The notes under the pieces are model-generated. The model made no database searches. It was not told the origin of the DNA and worked only from the letters and a program-made list of their open reading frames with translations. Shown one piece after another: positions 29,596 through 40,644 of a stretch of 64,000 nucleotides of DNA; the first letter of the stretch is position 1; the number at the start of each line of letters is the position of its first letter. The position numbers and the translations under genes are program-made. Source of the stretch: Edwardsiella ictaluri ATCC 33202 (GTDB lineage Bacteria; Pseudomonadota; Gammaproteobacteria; Enterobacterales; Enterobacteriaceae); NCBI RefSeq assembly GCF_000264785.1, contig NZ_AFJI01000081.1, positions 1-64,000 of the forward strand, read 5' to 3'.

Positions 29596-29659
29596 TAACG
29601 GCGGCATAAGTCGCCGTTATTCACCGGCACGGGCGTCGAGGAAACTCAACGCCCGTGCC
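29596..29659 (+). other. Two hairpins in the dnaK-dnaJ spacer
   Basis: TAACGGCG/CGCCGTTA (29596-29619) is an 8-bp stem. GGCACGGGCGT/ACGCCCGTGCC (29626-29659) is a perfect 11-bp stem with a 12-base loop. Neither is followed by a T-tract, so they are unlikely to be simple terminators. They may stabilise the upstream dnaK message, mark a processing site, or reduce dnaJ expression relative to dnaK. Confidence 0.7.
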
Positions 29660-29685
29660 TCTATGTTAGGGGCAAAGCAACCGAA

Positions 29686-30819
29686 ATGGCGAAGAAAGAC
29701 TACTATGAGATTTTGGGCGTATCCCGTGAAGCGGATGAGCGCGAAATCAAAAAAGCCTATAAACGCCTGGCCATGAAGTATCACCCTGACCGTAATCAGG
29801 GCGATAAAGAGGCCGAGGACAAGTTTAAGGAAATCAAAGAAGCCTATGAAATCCTGACCGATGCGCAGAAGCGTGCGGCCTACGATCAGTACGGCCATGC
29901 GGCGTTTGAGCAGGGCGGCATGGGCGGCGGCGGCGGTGGTTTCGGCGGCGGTGCGGATTTCAGTGACATCTTCGGCGACGTGTTCGGCGACATCTTCGGC
30001 GGCGGTCGTCGCCAGCGCGCGGCGCGCGGCGCGGATCTGCGTTACAACATGGATCTGACGCTGGAGGAGGCGGTACGTGGCGTCACCAAAGAGATCCGGA
30101 TTCCGACCTTGGCTGAGTGCGATGTCTGCCACGGCAGCGGTGCCAAGAAGGGCAGTGAGCCGATCACCTGCCCGACCTGCCATGGTGCCGGTCAGGTACA
30201 GATGCGCCAGGGCTTCTTCACCGTACAGCAGCCTTGTCCGCACTGCCACGGGCGCGGCACTATTATTAAAGATCCGTGCAATAAGTGTCACGGCCACGGC
30301 CGGATTGAAAAATCCAAAACCCTGTCGGTGAAAATTCCTGCCGGGGTCGATACCGGTGATCGCATCCGCCTGGCGGGCGAGGGTGAGGCTGGGGAGAACG
30401 GGGCGCCGGCCGGCGATCTGTATGTTCAGGTGCAGGTGAAGGCACATCCGATTTTTGAGCGGGAAGATAATAACCTGTTCTGCGAGGTGCCGATCAACTT
30501 CGCGATGGCGGCGCTGGGCGGTGAGATTGAGGTGCCGACCCTGGATGGGCGGGTTAATCTGAAGATCCCGGCCGAGACCCAGACCGGCAAGATGTTCCGT
30601 ATGCGTGGCCGGGGGGTGAAGTCGGTGCGTGGCGGGGCGCAGGGTGACTTGCTGTGCCGTGTGGTGGTCGAGACGCCGGTGAACCTGAACGATAAACAGA
30701 AACAGCTGCTGCGTGAGCTGGAGGAGAGCTTTGGCGGCCCCGCCAGTGATAAGAATAGCCCCCGCTCCAAGCGTTTTTTCGACGGGGTGAAGAAATTCTT
30801 TGATGATCTGACTCGCTGA
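29686..30819 (+). CDS. dnaJ: Co-chaperone DnaJ (Hsp40)
   Basis: Delivers substrates to DnaK and stimulates its ATPase. 377 residues. The J domain contains YHPDRN at about residue 33. A glycine/phenylalanine-rich linker lies at about 75-105. Four CxxCxGxG zinc repeats follow at about 144-205 ([32 protein letters not shown]). The C-terminal client-binding domains follow. Cotranscribed with dnaK. Confidence 0.99.
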   Translation: MAKKDYYEILGVSREADEREIKKAYKRLAMKYHPDRNQGDKEAEDKFKEIKEAYEILTDAQKRAAYDQYGHAAFEQGGMGGGGGGFGGGADFSDIFGDVFGDIFGGGRRQRAARGADLRYNMDLTLEEAVRGVTKEIRIPTLAECDVCHGSGAKKGSEPITCPTCHGAGQVQMRQGFFTVQQPCPHCHGRGTIIKDPCNKCHGHGRIEKSKTLSVKIPAGVDTGDRIRLAGEGEAGENGAPAGDLYVQVQVKAHPIFEREDNNLFCEVPINFAMAALGGEIEVPTLDGRVNLKIPAETQTGKMFRMRGRGVKSVRGGAQGDLLCRVVVETPVNLNDKQKQLLRELEESFGGPASDKNSPRSKRFFDGVKKFFDDLTR

Positions 30820-30842
30820 TATTCTGTTGATTCTGCGTATTC

Positions 30843-30877
30843 AATCCCCGGGCAGCTTGCTGTGTCGGGGATTTTTT
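30843..30877 (+). terminator. Terminator of dnaKJ
   Basis: AATCCCCG and CGGGGATT form an 8-bp stem with a 15-base loop, followed by a T-run. It starts 24 bases past the dnaJ stop. Confidence 0.88.
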
Positions 30878-31047
30878 ATTGCTCATGCGTTGAGCTCAGT
30901 TCGTTAATGATGTCTCTTTCATAAAAAATAATTCTATTATTCCGAGTTATATGCGAAAAATAAATTACTTTTTTCGAGCTATAAGAGGGAGTATGCTGAT
31001 AGTAAGAGTCTCCGACCTCCTTTGTTTCAGTTGCTTGGGTGAGTGCA

Positions 31048-32226
31048 ATGATAAAGAGTTTGCAGCGTTTTGTCGGCAGTGATGCCTTTGGCGGCGTGAT
31101 TTTGATCATCGCCGCCGCGCTGGCCATGATCCTGGCCAATACGGACTGGACTAGCCATATCTATCAGGCCTTCCTCAACACGCCGGTTGAGGTACACGTA
31201 GGTAGCCTGCACATCAATAAAAATATGCTGCTGTGGGTTAACGATGCCCTGATGGCGGTATTCTTCCTGATGATTGGTCTGGAAGTAAAGCGTGAGCTGG
31301 TGTGTGGTTCGCTGGCCAGCGCCCGTCAGGCGGCTTTCCCGGTGATCGCCGCCGTGGGCGGGATGGTGGTGCCGGCGCTGATCTATCTGCTGTTTAACGG
31401 CCAGGATGCCGTTGCCAGCACCGGCTGGGCGATCCCGGCCGCGACCGATATTGCCTTTGCCCTGGGGGTTCTGGCACTGCTGGGTAACCGGGTGCCGCTG
31501 GCGTTGAAGGTGTTCCTGCTGGCGCTGGCCATCATCGATGATCTGGGCGCTATCATCATCATCGCGCTGTTTTACACCAGCGATCTGTCGATCCTGTCGC
31601 TGGCGGTGGCCGGTGCGGCGATCGTGGCGTTGGCGCTGTTGAATCTGTTTAACGTGCGTCGCGTCGGACTGTATATCTTGGTCGGCGTGGTACTGTGGAC
31701 CGCAGTGTTGAAGTCTGGTGTTCATGCGACGCTGGCCGGCGTGGTTATCGGTTTCTTCGTTCCGTTGAAAGAGCAGGATGGCAAGTCGCCGGCGCGCTCG
31801 CTGGAGCATGCGCTGCATCCGTGGGTGGCCTATATGATCCTGCCGCTGTTTGCCTTTGCCAACGCCGGGGTTTCTCTGGATGGCGTGACGCTGTCAGGTC
31901 TGTTCTCTCTGCTGCCGCTGGGGGTTATCGCCGGTCTGTTCATTGGCAAGCCGCTGGGGATCAGCCTGTTCTGCTGGCTGGCCGTTAAGCTGAAGTTAGC
32001 CACGCTGCCGCAGGGGACCACCTTCAAGGAGATTATTGCCATCGGCGTGCTGTGCGGCATCGGCTTCACCATGTCCATCTTTATCGCTTCGCTGGCCTTT
32101 GGCGATGCGGATCCGGCGCTGGCCGTCTTCTCGCGCTTGGGGATCCTGCTGGGCTCTTCCCTGGCGGCTATCGTGGGCTATCTGCTGCTACGGCGGGTGC
32201 TGCCGGTGCAGAAAGCGGTGGCGTAA
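31048..32226 (+). CDS. nhaA: Na+/H+ antiporter NhaA
   Basis: Electrogenic inner-membrane antiporter that exports Na+ or Li+ in exchange for protons at alkaline pH. 392 residues, about twelve membrane segments. The paired ion-binding aspartates lie in [18 protein letters not shown] (E. coli D163/D164), and the conserved lysine of segment X is in [10 protein letters not shown]. An in-frame GTG lies three codons upstream (31039). The ATG at 31048 is chosen because GGTGAG precedes it at normal spacing, but the GTG is possible. nhaR follows after about 200 bases, as in E. coli, where NhaR activates nhaA in response to Na+. Confidence 0.96.
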
Positions 32227-32255
32227 CGGCTGCGTTATTCGATACATCTTCACCG

Positions 32256-32277
32256 CGGGGTCGCTTTTGCGACCCCG
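32256..32277 (+). terminator. Hairpin between nhaA and nhaR
   Basis: CGGGGTCGC, TTTT and GCGACCCCG form a perfect 9-bp stem 30 bases after nhaA. It is followed by only TTCTCG, so it may be a partial terminator that lets some transcripts reach nhaR. Confidence 0.55.
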
Positions 32278-32434
32278 TTCTCGTATAGGGGGATGCGTGC
32301 CGTTACAGATCTATTGATGGCATGATATCTATCGGTCTAACTGTTATCTTATTATTTAGTTAAGGCTCCCTTGCTGCCGTCAGACGGGGTTCGTCTGAGG
32401 AACTGCGGCGGTAACTCACTAGGAGTGCGCACAA

Positions 32435-33337
32435 GTGCGTCTGTCACATATAAATTTCAATCATCTCTATTACTTCTGGCAAGTGTGTAAAGAGGGGTCG
32501 GTGGTCGGGGCCGCGGAGGCGCTGTTTCTGACGCCGCAGACCATTACCGGGCAGATTAAGGCGCTGGAAGAGCGCTTAGGCGGCAAGCTGTTTAAGCGCC
32601 AGGGGCGCGGCCTGGTGCCTTCTGAGCTGGGGCAGCTGGTATTCCGCTATGCCGATCGCATGTTTATGCTCAGCCAAGAGATGCTGGATATTGTTAATTA
32701 TCGCAAAGAGTCCAGCATGCTGTTTGACGTCGGCGTAGCCGATGCGCTCTCTAAACGGTTGGTGAGCCAGGTGCTGGAGACGGCGGTAGCCGACCATGAG
32801 CAGATCCACCTGCGCTGCTTTGAGTCGACTCACGAGCTGTTGCTGGAGCAGCTGAGCCAGCACAAGCTGGATATGATCCTGTCGGATTGCCCGGTGGACT
32901 CCAGTCAGCAGGAGGGGCTGTTTTCCGTCAAGCTCGGTGAGTGTGGCGTCAGCTTCTTCTGTCGTCAGCCGCTGCCAGAGATGCCGTTCCCGACCTGCCT
33001 GGAGCAGCGTAAGCTGTTAATTCCGGGACGTCGCTCTATGCTGGGACGCAAGCTGTTGAACTGGTTTAACAGCCAGGGGTTACAGGTGCAGATCCTCGGT
33101 GAGTTTGATGACGCCGCGCTGATGAAGGCGTTTGGCCTGTATCACGATGCCATTTTTGTCGCTCCGTCGATTTATGCGCAGGATATGTACGCCAACGTGC
33201 AGGACAATATCCGCGAGGTGGGACGCATCGACAATGTGCAGGAAGAGTATTACGTGATCTTTGCCGAGCGGATGATTCAGCATCCGGCTGTACAGCGGGT
33301 ATGCAACAAGGACTTTTCAGCGCTGTTCAGCCGTTAG
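32435..33337 (+). CDS. nhaR: LysR-type transcriptional activator NhaR
   Basis: Na+-responsive activator of nhaA; in E. coli also of osmC and pgaABCD. 300 residues. The N-terminal winged helix-turn-helix contains [20 protein letters not shown], and the C-terminal effector domain contains [16 protein letters not shown] and [16 protein letters not shown]. The start is GTG at 32435 with AGGAG nine bases upstream. No ATG start fits the family N-terminus. It is convergent with rpsT across a shared terminator. Confidence 0.96.
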   Translation: MRLSHINFNHLYYFWQVCKEGSVVGAAEALFLTPQTITGQIKALEERLGGKLFKRQGRGLVPSELGQLVFRYADRMFMLSQEMLDIVNYRKESSMLFDVGVADALSKRLVSQVLETAVADHEQIHLRCFESTHELLLEQLSQHKLDMILSDCPVDSSQQEGLFSVKLGECGVSFFCRQPLPEMPFPTCLEQRKLLIPGRRSMLGRKLLNWFNSQGLQVQILGEFDDAALMKAFGLYHDAIFVAPSIYAQDMYANVQDNIREVGRIDNVQEEYYVIFAERMIQHPAVQRVCNKDFSALFSR

Positions 33338-33354
33338 CCATTCCGTGTCGGAAA

Positions 33355-33384
33355 CAAAAAAACCGGCCGAGACCGGTTTTTTAT
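33355..33384. terminator. Bidirectional terminator between nhaR and rpsT
   Basis: AAACCGG and CCGGTTT with a short loop, A-rich on the left and T6 on the right, lie between convergent genes. Confidence 0.88.
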
Positions 33385-33406
33385 AAAGCTTACAACGTAA
33401 GGCAGA

Positions 33407-33670
33407 TTACTGCATTGCGTTGATCTGAGCGGTCAGATTAGCTTTATGACGAGCAGCTTTATTCTTGTGGATCAGGCCTTTGTTTGCCTGACGGTCGACG
33501 ATCGGCTGCATGTCGTTGTACGCTGCCTGAGCAGCTGCTTTGTCGCCAGTAGCGATAGCTGCGTATACTTTCTTGATGAAAGTACGCATCATGGAACGGC
33601 GGCTAGCATTGTGCTTGCGACGCTTTTCAGACTGAACGGCGCGTTTCTTAGCTGACTTGATATTAGCCAA
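33407..33670 (-). CDS. rpsT: 30S ribosomal protein S20
   Basis: Small-subunit protein that binds the 5' domain and h44 of 16S rRNA. 87 residues, basic: [20 protein letters not shown] at the N-terminus and [19 protein letters not shown] at the end. The start codon is TTG at 33670, preceded by GGAG at proper spacing. E. coli rpsT also uses UUG and is autoregulated partly through this poor start, so the same control is likely. An upstream in-frame start (33703) would add residues not found in the family. Confidence 0.97.
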   Translation of the reverse strand: MANIKSAKKRAVQSEKRRKHNASRRSMMRTFIKKVYAAIATGDKAAAQAAYNDMQPIVDRQANKGLIHKNKAARHKANLTAQINAMQ

Positions 33671-34081
33671 GGTCCAACTCCCAAAATATTCTATAGAGGA
33701 CAATTCAAAGGCCGAGGAATATGCCCTTTCAGCCTTCTTTTGTCAATGGATTTGTGCAAATAAGCGCCGCTTGTAGTGGCGACACCCGTGCGTTTCAATG
33801 GCGCCGAATTTTACCAGCTTTGTTGTGTGGAATACAGCGTTTCGCGCGATTTTTCCCATCATGGCCATCTGACAATGGTGGATGGGGGCTAAATGGTCGC
33901 CGCTGGTGCACAGGCGGTAGCGATGCCGTTCCAAGCGGGAGATAAATCCGCATTCATGTATTTAATCGTCGGCTTAACTCCGGTATGGTGAATCAATCCC
34001 GTTAAACACCCGACAATCGCCGGTTAACCTTAGTCGCTGTACAAGGTATAATCCGTCGATTTCCACTGTTTTGAGCCTGAT
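33671..34081. other. Divergent rpsT/ribF intergenic region
   Basis: About 410 bases expected to hold the rpsT promoters and a ribF promoter. A 74-codon ORF on the plus strand (33721-33945) sits where E. coli has the doubtful ORF yaaY, but shows no conserved sequence. I see no supported gene here. Confidence 0.5.
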
Positions 34082-35077
34082 ATGGAGCTAATTCGCGGCA
34101 CTCATAACCTACGCGCGCGGCATCGTGGCTGTGTGCTGACCATCGGCAACTTTGACGGCGTGCACCGGGGGCATCGGGCGCTGCTGGCGCGTCTGCGTCA
34201 GGAGGGCGATCGTCTTGGGGTGCCGGTGATGGTGATGATCTTTGAGCCCCAGCCTCTGGAGATGTTCGCGCCGCAGAATGCGCCAGCCCGCTTGACGCGC
34301 CTGCGGGATAAGTGCCGCTATCTGGCCGACGCCGGGGTGGATGCCGTGCTGTGTGTGGGTTTTGACCGCCAGTTCGCCAGCCATTCGGCTCAGGATTTTG
34401 TGAAACACCTGCTGGTCGAGCGCCTCGGGGTGAAGTTTTTGATGATTGGCGATGATTTTCGCTTTGGCGCCGGGCGTGAGGGGGATTACCAGATGCTGCA
34501 GGCCGCCGGAAAAGTCTATGGGTTTACCGTCACTAACAGCCTCAGCTTTTGTGTCGGTGATCGGCGGGTCAGCAGTACCGCGGTGCGTCACGCGCTGCGC
34601 CACGATGACCTGGCACTGGCGGAAAGCCTGCTGGGCCACCCCTATCGCATTGCCGGGCGGGTGGTTCATGGCGATGCGCTGGGGCGTACCATCGGTTTCC
34701 CCACCGCCAATCTACCGCTAAAACGGCTGGTCGCGCCGGTAAAAGGTGTTTATGCCGTAGATGTTTATGGACTGGGTCCCACGCCTTTGCCGGGCGTGGC
34801 CAATATCGGTACCCGTCCGACCGTCGCTGGCATACGCCAGCAGCTGGAGGTCCATCTGCTTGATGTGACGATGGATCTCTATGGGCGCCATATTGATGTG
34901 GTGCTCCGCGCAAAACTGCGCAATGAACAGCGTTTTGATTCGCTTGATGCACTGAAGCGGCAAATCGCCCAAGATGTGGTGGCTGCCCGCGAATTTTTTT
35001 GGGCTGACAACACCGGTCCAGAGCCTGATGGCTCAATCCCAATAGTCGAAAACGGAACCGAAATCGAAGATGAGTGA
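34082..35077 (+). CDS. ribF: Bifunctional riboflavin kinase / FAD synthetase
   Basis: Converts riboflavin to FMN and FMN to FAD. 331 residues against 313 in E. coli; the extra length is an acidic C-terminal tail ending GTEIEDE. The N-terminal adenylyltransferase domain has [16 protein letters not shown] near residue 20. The C-terminal kinase domain has [13 protein letters not shown] near 202 and [11 protein letters not shown]. The last eight bases overlap the ileS start, so ribF-ileS translation is coupled. It is the first gene of the ribF-ileS-lspA-fkpB-ispH operon. Confidence 0.97.
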   Translation: MELIRGTHNLRARHRGCVLTIGNFDGVHRGHRALLARLRQEGDRLGVPVMVMIFEPQPLEMFAPQNAPARLTRLRDKCRYLADAGVDAVLCVGFDRQFASHSAQDFVKHLLVERLGVKFLMIGDDFRFGAGREGDYQMLQAAGKVYGFTVTNSLSFCVGDRRVSSTAVRHALRHDDLALAESLLGHPYRIAGRVVHGDALGRTIGFPTANLPLKRLVAPVKGVYAVDVYGLGPTPLPGVANIGTRPTVAGIRQQLEVHLLDVTMDLYGRHIDVVLRAKLRNEQRFDSLDALKRQIAQDVVAAREFFWADNTGPEPDGSIPIVENGTEIEDE

Positions 35078-37916
35078 CTACAAGAATACCCTGAATTTGC
35101 CGGAAACAGGGTTCCCGATGCGCGGCGATCTGGCCAAGCGCGAGCCTGGCATGCTGCAACACTGGTATGAGCAGGATCTGTACGGAATTATCCGTAATGC
35201 TAAGCAAGGCAAGAAAAGCTTCATTCTGCATGATGGCCCTCCGTATGCGAATGGCAGCATTCATATCGGTCACTCAGTCAACAAAATCCTGAAAGATATT
35301 ATTATCAAGTCCAAGGGGCTCTCCGGCTACGACTCGCCCTATATCCCCGGCTGGGACTGTCATGGTCTGCCGATTGAGCTGAAGGTAGAGCAGCTGATTG
35401 GCAAACCGGGAGAAAAGTACAGCGCGGCTGAATTCCGTGAGCAGTGCCGTGCCTATGCCGCCGAGCAGGTCGCCGGGCAGAAAGCCGACTTTATCCGTCT
35501 TGGCGTGCTGGGCGACTGGGAACACCCCTATCTGACCATGGACTATGGTACTGAGGCCAATATCATCCGTGCGTTGGCGCGCATTGTGGATAACGGCCAT
35601 CTGATGAAAGGGGCTAAGCCGGTGCACTGGTGTCCGGACTGCGGTTCTTCGCTTGCCGAAGCGGAAGTGGAGTATTACGACAAGGTCTCGCCGTCCATTG
35701 ACGTTCGCTTTGCCGCTGTCGATAAAGCGCAGGTGCTGGCAAAATTCGGCGTCAGCGAGGCGAAGGGCGATGTGAACGTGGTGATCTGGACCACCACTCC
35801 CTGGACACTGCCGGCCAACCGCGCCGTGGCGCTGCATCCGGAGCTGGAGTACCAGCTGGTGCAGGTGGAGGGGGAATGTCTGATCCTGGCCGCCGATCTG
35901 GTCGAGAGCGTGATGAAGCGTGCCGGCATCGACTACTGGCAGGTGCTGGGCAGCTGCAAAGGGGAAGCGCTGGAGTTGCTGCACTTCTGTCATCCTTTCA
36001 TGAACTTTGACGTGCCGATCATCATGGGCGACCACGTTACCCTGGACGCCGGTACCGGTGCGGTGCACACCGCACCGGGTCACGGACCGGACGACTATGT
36101 CGTCGGTCAGAAATACGGCCTGGAGATCGCCAACCCGGTCGGCAGCAACGGCTGCTATCTGCCGGGCACTCATCCGGTGCTGGACGGGCTGTTTGTCTTT
36201 AAGGCCAACGATATCGTCATCGATCTGCTCAAGGATAGCGGTGCGCTGCTGCACGTAGAGAAGCTGACCCACAGCTACCCCTGCTGCTGGCGTCATAAGA
36301 GCCCGATTATTTTCCGTGCGACGCCGCAGTGGTTTATCAGCATGGATCGTCAGGGGCTGCGCAGCCAGTCGCTGGCTGAAATCGATCGCATCGAACGGCA
36401 GGGGCTGGATGAGCAGAATCTCAGCGGCTGGATCCCGGCCTGGGGCAAGGCACGCATCGAATCGATGGTAGCGAACCGCCCGGACTGGTGTATCTCGCGC
36501 CAGCGTACCTGGGGCGTTCCGATGGCCATGCTGGTCCATAAAGAAACCCAAGAGCTGCATCCGCGTACCACGGAGCTGATGGAAATGGTCGCCAAGCGCG
36601 TGGAGCAGGCGGGCATTCAGGCTTGGTGGGATCTGGACATTCGCGATCTTCTGGGCGACGAAGCCGATCAGTATGAGAAGGTACCGGATACGCTGGATGT
36701 GTGGTTTGACTCTGGCTCAACCAGCTATTCGGTAGTGGACGCCCGTCCGGAGTTCAACGGCCACAGCCCGGATATGTATCTGGAAGGCTCCGATCAGCAT
36801 CGTGGCTGGTTTATGTCCTCGCTGATGATCTCCGTCGCCATGAAGGGTAAGGCACCGTATCGCCAGGTGCTGACCCACGGTTTCACCGTGGATGGGCAGG
36901 GGCGTAAGATGTCCAAGTCTGTTGGTAACGTCGTCAGCCCGCAACAGGTGATGAACAAGCTGGGTGGCGACATTCTGCGCCTGTGGGTCGCTTCGACCGA
37001 CTATACCAGTGAAATGGCGGTGTCGGACGAGATCCTCAAGCGCTCCGCCGATGCCTACCGTCGCATCCGTAATACGGCCCGCTTCCTGCTGGCTAACCTG
37101 AACGGTTTTGACCCGTGTAAGGACATGGTGAAGCCGGAGGATATGGTGGTACTGGATCGCTGGGCGGTCGGCTGTGCCAAGCAGGCGCAGGATGAGATCA
37201 TCGCCGCTTACGAAAACTATGATTTCCACGAAGTCGTGCAGCGTCTGATGCAGTTCTGCTCGGTTGAGATGGGCTCTTTCTACCTGGATATCATCAAGGA
37301 TCGTCAGTACACCGCCAAGGCTGACTCCGTGGCTCGCCGCAGCTGCCAGACCGCGCTGTACCATATCGCAGAGGCGCTGGTGCGCTGGATGGCACCGATC
37401 CTCTCCTTTACGGCTGATGAGGTCTGGGGTTATCTGCCGGGCGATCGCGCACAGTTCGTGTTTACCGAAGAGTGGTACCAGGGGCTGTTTGGTCTGGATG
37501 CCGCGGAGCAGATGAACGACGCCTTCTGGGCTGAGCTGCTGAAGGTGCGTGGCGAGGTGAACAGGGTCATTGAGCAGGCGCGTAACGACAAGAAGGTTGG
37601 GGGATCGCTGGAGGCTGCCATCACGTTGTATGCGGATGAGGCGCTGGCGACGCAGCTGGACAGTCTGCAGGACGAGCTGCGCTTTGTGCTGATCACCTCG
37701 GCGGCGCGCGTTCAGCCATTGGTTCAGGCCACCGCTGATGCGGTTGCCAGCGAATTGGCCGGGCTGAAGGTGGGCTTGGGTAAGGCTGATGGCAGTAAAT
37801 GCCCGCGCTGCTGGCATTACTCGACCGCCATCGGTCAGGATGCCGCGCATCCTCAGCTGTGTCCGCGCTGTGTCACGAACGTGGCCGGTCAGGGCGAAGA
37901 GCGTAAGTTTGCATGA
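35070..37916 (+). CDS. ileS: Isoleucyl-tRNA synthetase
   Basis: Class I aminoacyl-tRNA synthetase that charges tRNA-Ile and edits valine. 948 residues, ten more than E. coli. The HIGH motif is [16 protein letters not shown] near residue 57 and KMSKS is in [13 protein letters not shown] near 612. A CP1 editing domain lies between them ([16 protein letters not shown]). A C-terminal zinc finger contains CPRCWHYS and CPRCVTNV. It overlaps ribF by eight bases and lspA by four. Confidence 0.98.
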   Translation: MSDYKNTLNLPETGFPMRGDLAKREPGMLQHWYEQDLYGIIRNAKQGKKSFILHDGPPYANGSIHIGHSVNKILKDIIIKSKGLSGYDSPYIPGWDCHGLPIELKVEQLIGKPGEKYSAAEFREQCRAYAAEQVAGQKADFIRLGVLGDWEHPYLTMDYGTEANIIRALARIVDNGHLMKGAKPVHWCPDCGSSLAEAEVEYYDKVSPSIDVRFAAVDKAQVLAKFGVSEAKGDVNVVIWTTTPWTLPANRAVALHPELEYQLVQVEGECLILAADLVESVMKRAGIDYWQVLGSCKGEALELLHFCHPFMNFDVPIIMGDHVTLDAGTGAVHTAPGHGPDDYVVGQKYGLEIANPVGSNGCYLPGTHPVLDGLFVFKANDIVIDLLKDSGALLHVEKLTHSYPCCWRHKSPIIFRATPQWFISMDRQGLRSQSLAEIDRIERQGLDEQNLSGWIPAWGKARIESMVANRPDWCISRQRTWGVPMAMLVHKETQELHPRTTELMEMVAKRVEQAGIQAWWDLDIRDLLGDEADQYEKVPDTLDVWFDSGSTSYSVVDARPEFNGHSPDMYLEGSDQHRGWFMSSLMISVAMKGKAPYRQVLTHGFTVDGQGRKMSKSVGNVVSPQQVMNKLGGDILRLWVASTDYTSEMAVSDEILKRSADAYRRIRNTARFLLANLNGFDPCKDMVKPEDMVVLDRWAVGCAKQAQDEIIAAYENYDFHEVVQRLMQFCSVEMGSFYLDIIKDRQYTAKADSVARRSCQTALYHIAEALVRWMAPILSFTADEVWGYLPGDRAQFVFTEEWYQGLFGLDAAEQMNDAFWAELLKVRGEVNRVIEQARNDKKVGGSLEAAITLYADEALATQLDSLQDELRFVLITSAARVQPLVQATADAVASELAGLKVGLGKADGSKCPRCWHYSTAIGQDAAHPQLCPRCVTNVAGQGEERKFA

Positions 37917-38413
37917 TGCGCAGACCTATTTTTTCAACCGGACTGCGCTGGCTGTGGATCGTCGTTGCCGTACTGATTGTTGATTTGGGTAGCAAGCAGC
38001 TGATCCTCCAGCATTTTATGCTGGGGGAGACCCTGCCGCTGTTCCCGTCGCTCAATCTGCACTATGCGCGGAACTACGGTGCCGCCTTTAGTTTTCTGGC
38101 CGACAGCGGCGGCTGGCAGCGCTGGTTTTTTGCCGGCATTGCCATTGCCATTTGCGTAGCCTTGCTGGTTATGATGTACCGCAGTGCAGCCTCGCAGCGT
38201 CTGAGCAATATTGCCTATGCACTGATCATCGGTGGGGCGCTGGGTAATCTGTTCGATCGCCTGTGGCATGGCTTCGTCGTCGATATGATCGACTTTTACG
38301 TCGGGAACTGGCACTTCGCCACCTTTAATCTGGCAGATACCGCGATCTGTATCGGGGCCGCACTGGTGGTGGTCGAGGGCTTTTTACCGCAGCGTGACAA
38401 GGAGAACAAGTAA
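37913..38413 (+). CDS. lspA: Prolipoprotein signal peptidase (signal peptidase II)
   Basis: Inner-membrane aspartyl protease that cleaves the signal peptide of diacylglyceryl-prolipoproteins. 166 residues, four membrane segments. Conserved blocks are [35 protein letters not shown] and FNLADTAI; the last two carry the catalytic aspartates. The start overlaps the ileS stop as ATGATG (37913 or 37916). The stop overlaps the fkpB start as TAATG. Confidence 0.97.
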   Translation: MMRRPIFSTGLRWLWIVVAVLIVDLGSKQLILQHFMLGETLPLFPSLNLHYARNYGAAFSFLADSGGWQRWFFAGIAIAICVALLVMMYRSAASQRLSNIAYALIIGGALGNLFDRLWHGFVVDMIDFYVGNWHFATFNLADTAICIGAALVVVEGFLPQRDKENK

Positions 38414-38880
38414 TGCCTCAGGTTCAGGCGACAAGCGCGGTACTGGTGCATTTTACGCTGACGCTGGAGGACGGCTCCCTGGCGGAGTCGTCACACGAGC
38501 GCGGTCAGCCGGCGTTGTTCCGGCTGGGCGACGGCAGCCTCTCTCCGGCGCTGGAAGCTCATCTGCTGGGCTGCAGGCGCGGCGATCGGCGGACTTTCAC
38601 CTTGGTGCCCGCCGATGCGTTCGGCGAGCGCAGTGATGATCTGGTACAGTTTTTCCCACTGGGGCAGTTTCGCGACAGTGGGATGCCGCAGGCCGGCGCG
38701 GTGATTTTGTTCACCGCCGCCGACGGTGCCCAGATGCCGGGGCTGGTTCGCGAGATCGTCGGTGAGTCGGTCACGGTCGATTTTAACCACCCGTTGGCGG
38801 GGATGCCGGTGACCTTTGACCTTGAGGTGCTGGCGATCGATCCGCCGCAGGGAGATGAACATGCGCATTCTGCTGGCTAA
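38413..38880 (+). CDS. fkpB: FKBP-type peptidyl-prolyl isomerase FkpB (SlpA)
   Basis: Cytosolic proline isomerase and weak chaperone of the SlyD-like FKBP group. 155 residues. Visible are the first FKBP strand [20 protein letters not shown], then [20 protein letters not shown], the inserted flap domain, and [18 protein letters not shown] at the end. It overlaps lspA by one base and ispH by twenty. Confidence 0.95.
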   Translation: MPQVQATSAVLVHFTLTLEDGSLAESSHERGQPALFRLGDGSLSPALEAHLLGCRRGDRRTFTLVPADAFGERSDDLVQFFPLGQFRDSGMPQAGAVILFTAADGAQMPGLVREIVGESVTVDFNHPLAGMPVTFDLEVLAIDPPQGDEHAHSAG

Positions 38881-39814
38881 TCCGCGCGGTTTCTGTGCCG
38901 GGGTTGATAGGGCGATCAGTATCGTTGAGCGTGCATTGGCTATCTATGGTGCCCCGATCTATGTCCGACATGAGGTGGTGCATAACCGTTTTGTGGTGAA
39001 CGATCTGCGTGAGCGCGGCGCGGTGTTTATCGAGGAGATCAGTGAAGTCCCCGACGGGGCGATCCTGATTTTCTCTGCGCACGGCGTCTCCCAGGCGGTG
39101 CGCGCAGAAGCAAAGGCGCGTCACCTGACCATGCTGTTCGATGCCACCTGCCCACTGGTGACCAAGGTCCATATGGAGGTGGCGCGCGCCAGCCGCCGTG
39201 GTACGGAGGCTATCCTGATTGGTCATGCCGGCCATCCGGAAGTGGAAGGTACGATGGGACAGTACAGCAATCCTCAGGGGGGCATGTATCTGGTTGAGTC
39301 GCCGCAGGACGTCTGGCAACTGCAGGTTAAAGACGAACAGAACCTCTGCTTTATGACCCAGACGACGCTGTCGGTCGATGATACCTCTGAGGTGATAGAC
39401 GCTCTGCGGGCGCGTTTCCCGGCGATCGTCGGACCGCGTAAAGACGATATCTGTTACGCCACCACCAACCGCCAGGAGGCGGTGCGCAGCCTGGCGGTAC
39501 AGGCGGATGTGGTGCTGGTGGTTGGCTCGAAAAACTCCTCCAACTCTAACCGTCTGGCGGAGCTGGCGCGTCGGGCCGGAAGAGCGGCTTACCTTATCGA
39601 TAGCGCTTCGGATATTGATGATGCCTGGCTGAGCGGAGTGGGCTGCGTGGGGGTTACAGCCGGGGCATCGGCACCGGACGTACTGGTACGCGAGGTCATC
39701 GACCGTCTGCAGGCGCTGGGGGGGGCGGCGGCGCAGGAGATACAGGGGCGGGAAGAGAATATTGTGTTTGAGGTACCGCGTGAGCTACGTATCGAGGTAC
39801 AGCAGGCCGACTGA
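38861..39814 (+). CDS. ispH: 4-hydroxy-3-methylbut-2-enyl diphosphate reductase
   Basis: Iron-sulfur enzyme of the last step of the MEP pathway, making IPP and DMAPP. 317 residues. The three cluster cysteines lie in [13 protein letters not shown] (C12), [11 protein letters not shown] (C96) and [11 protein letters not shown] (near C197). The catalytic [11 protein letters not shown] contains the conserved histidine and E126, and [10 protein letters not shown] binds diphosphate. The ATG at 38861 has GGAGATG just ahead and lies inside the end of fkpB. An upstream in-frame start (38816) would add residues encoded by fkpB. Confidence 0.97.
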   Translation: MRILLANPRGFCAGVDRAISIVERALAIYGAPIYVRHEVVHNRFVVNDLRERGAVFIEEISEVPDGAILIFSAHGVSQAVRAEAKARHLTMLFDATCPLVTKVHMEVARASRRGTEAILIGHAGHPEVEGTMGQYSNPQGGMYLVESPQDVWQLQVKDEQNLCFMTQTTLSVDDTSEVIDALRARFPAIVGPRKDDICYATTNRQEAVRSLAVQADVVLVVGSKNSSNSNRLAELARRAGRAAYLIDSASDIDDAWLSGVGCVGVTAGASAPDVLVREVIDRLQALGGAAAQEIQGREENIVFEVPRELRIEVQQAD

Positions 39815-39834
39815 GCCGTGGGGCAGAGAGTAAA

Positions 39835-39867
39835 ACAAACGGGGTGCCCGATGGGTGCCCCGTTTGT
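39835..39867. terminator. Bidirectional terminator after ispH
   Basis: ACAAACGGGG and CCCCGTTTGT pair perfectly around a TGCCCGATGGGTG centre that can extend the stem. It ends the ribF-ispH operon and the convergent ybcL-like gene. Confidence 0.85.
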
Positions 39868-39899
39868 TTGTTGCCCTTTGTCATCAGGCGAGTCCGGAC

Positions 39900-40454
39900 T
39901 CAGCGCATATTGGTCGGTGCCGTCAGGCGGGCTTCGCCGATTTTATGCTGCAAGATGAAGTAGCCGGCATAGGCGGGAGAAGCGTGGGCAGGAATGTCTA
40001 ACTTCGCGACATTCAGTGCATATACGGTGATTTGGTAGTTATGGGGCTTGGCTCCCGGAGGAGGACAGGCGCCGCCAAAGCCGTTATAGCCAAAGTCATT
40101 GCGCAGCTGGATTGCGCCCTTGGGCAGATCGCGGCTCTCTTTCTCTCCGACGTTTTGTGCCAGGCTATGTACTGAGGCGGGAATGTCGATCATCATCCAG
40201 TGCCACCATCCGCTGCCTGTTGGTGCATCCGGATCATACATGGTGACGGCAAAACTCTTGGTGCCCGCCGGTACATCACTCCAGGTCAGCGCCGGTGATT
40301 TATTCTGCCCGGTACAGCCCCAGCCATTAAAAATCTGTACGTTCTGTAGCGACTTACCATTGTCAACTGAGGGACTACTGAGCGTCATTGCCTGGGCGCT
40401 GAGGCTAAGTCCCCCGGCAACCAGCAGGCAAGCGAGTGCTTTCTTGGTAAACAT
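39900..40454 (-). CDS. Secreted YbhB/YbcL-family (PEBP-like) protein
   Basis: 184 residues with a clear Sec signal peptide (basic MFTKKAL, hydrophobic core, cleavage after SAQA near residue 22), so the protein is probably periplasmic or exported. The mature part is a phosphatidylethanolamine-binding/Raf-kinase-inhibitor-like domain with TMYDPDAPTGSGWWHWMMI, RNDFGYNGFGGACPPPG and YQITVYALN. Two cysteines (GWGCTG, GGACPP) could form a disulphide. It is closest in layout to E. coli YbcL, which in uropathogenic strains suppresses neutrophil migration; that role cannot be assumed here. AGGAG lies eight bases before the ATG at 40454. The gene stands alone next to xdhABC. Confidence 0.88.
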   Translation of the reverse strand: MFTKKALACLLVAGGLSLSAQAMTLSSPSVDNGKSLQNVQIFNGWGCTGQNKSPALTWSDVPAGTKSFAVTMYDPDAPTGSGWWHWMMIDIPASVHSLAQNVGEKESRDLPKGAIQLRNDFGYNGFGGACPPPGAKPHNYQITVYALNVAKLDIPAHASPAYAGYFILQHKIGEARLTAPTNMR

Positions 40455-40644
40455 AACATAATCTCCTAGGGAGGCTAATGGGAATGCCATGAATGTGTCT
40501 GATCATAGCTCCCTGCGGAGAAACTGTCAGCCATATATAGAATATTTCTATTATTTTCAAATTGTTATGTAATTATTTCCCCAAGGCTGTAACCCGATAT
40601 TACCGCAATAATACCGGGTTACGCCGGGGTGCGGTTTAGGTGCC

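Noticed and set aside
33721..33945. 74-codon ORF between rpsT and ribF, position of E. coli yaaY
   Set aside because: No conserved residues and no good ribosome site; yaaY itself is doubtful.
35274..36560. 428-codon open frame opposite ileS
   Set aside because: Antisense shadow within a clear synthetase gene; no domain or start signal.
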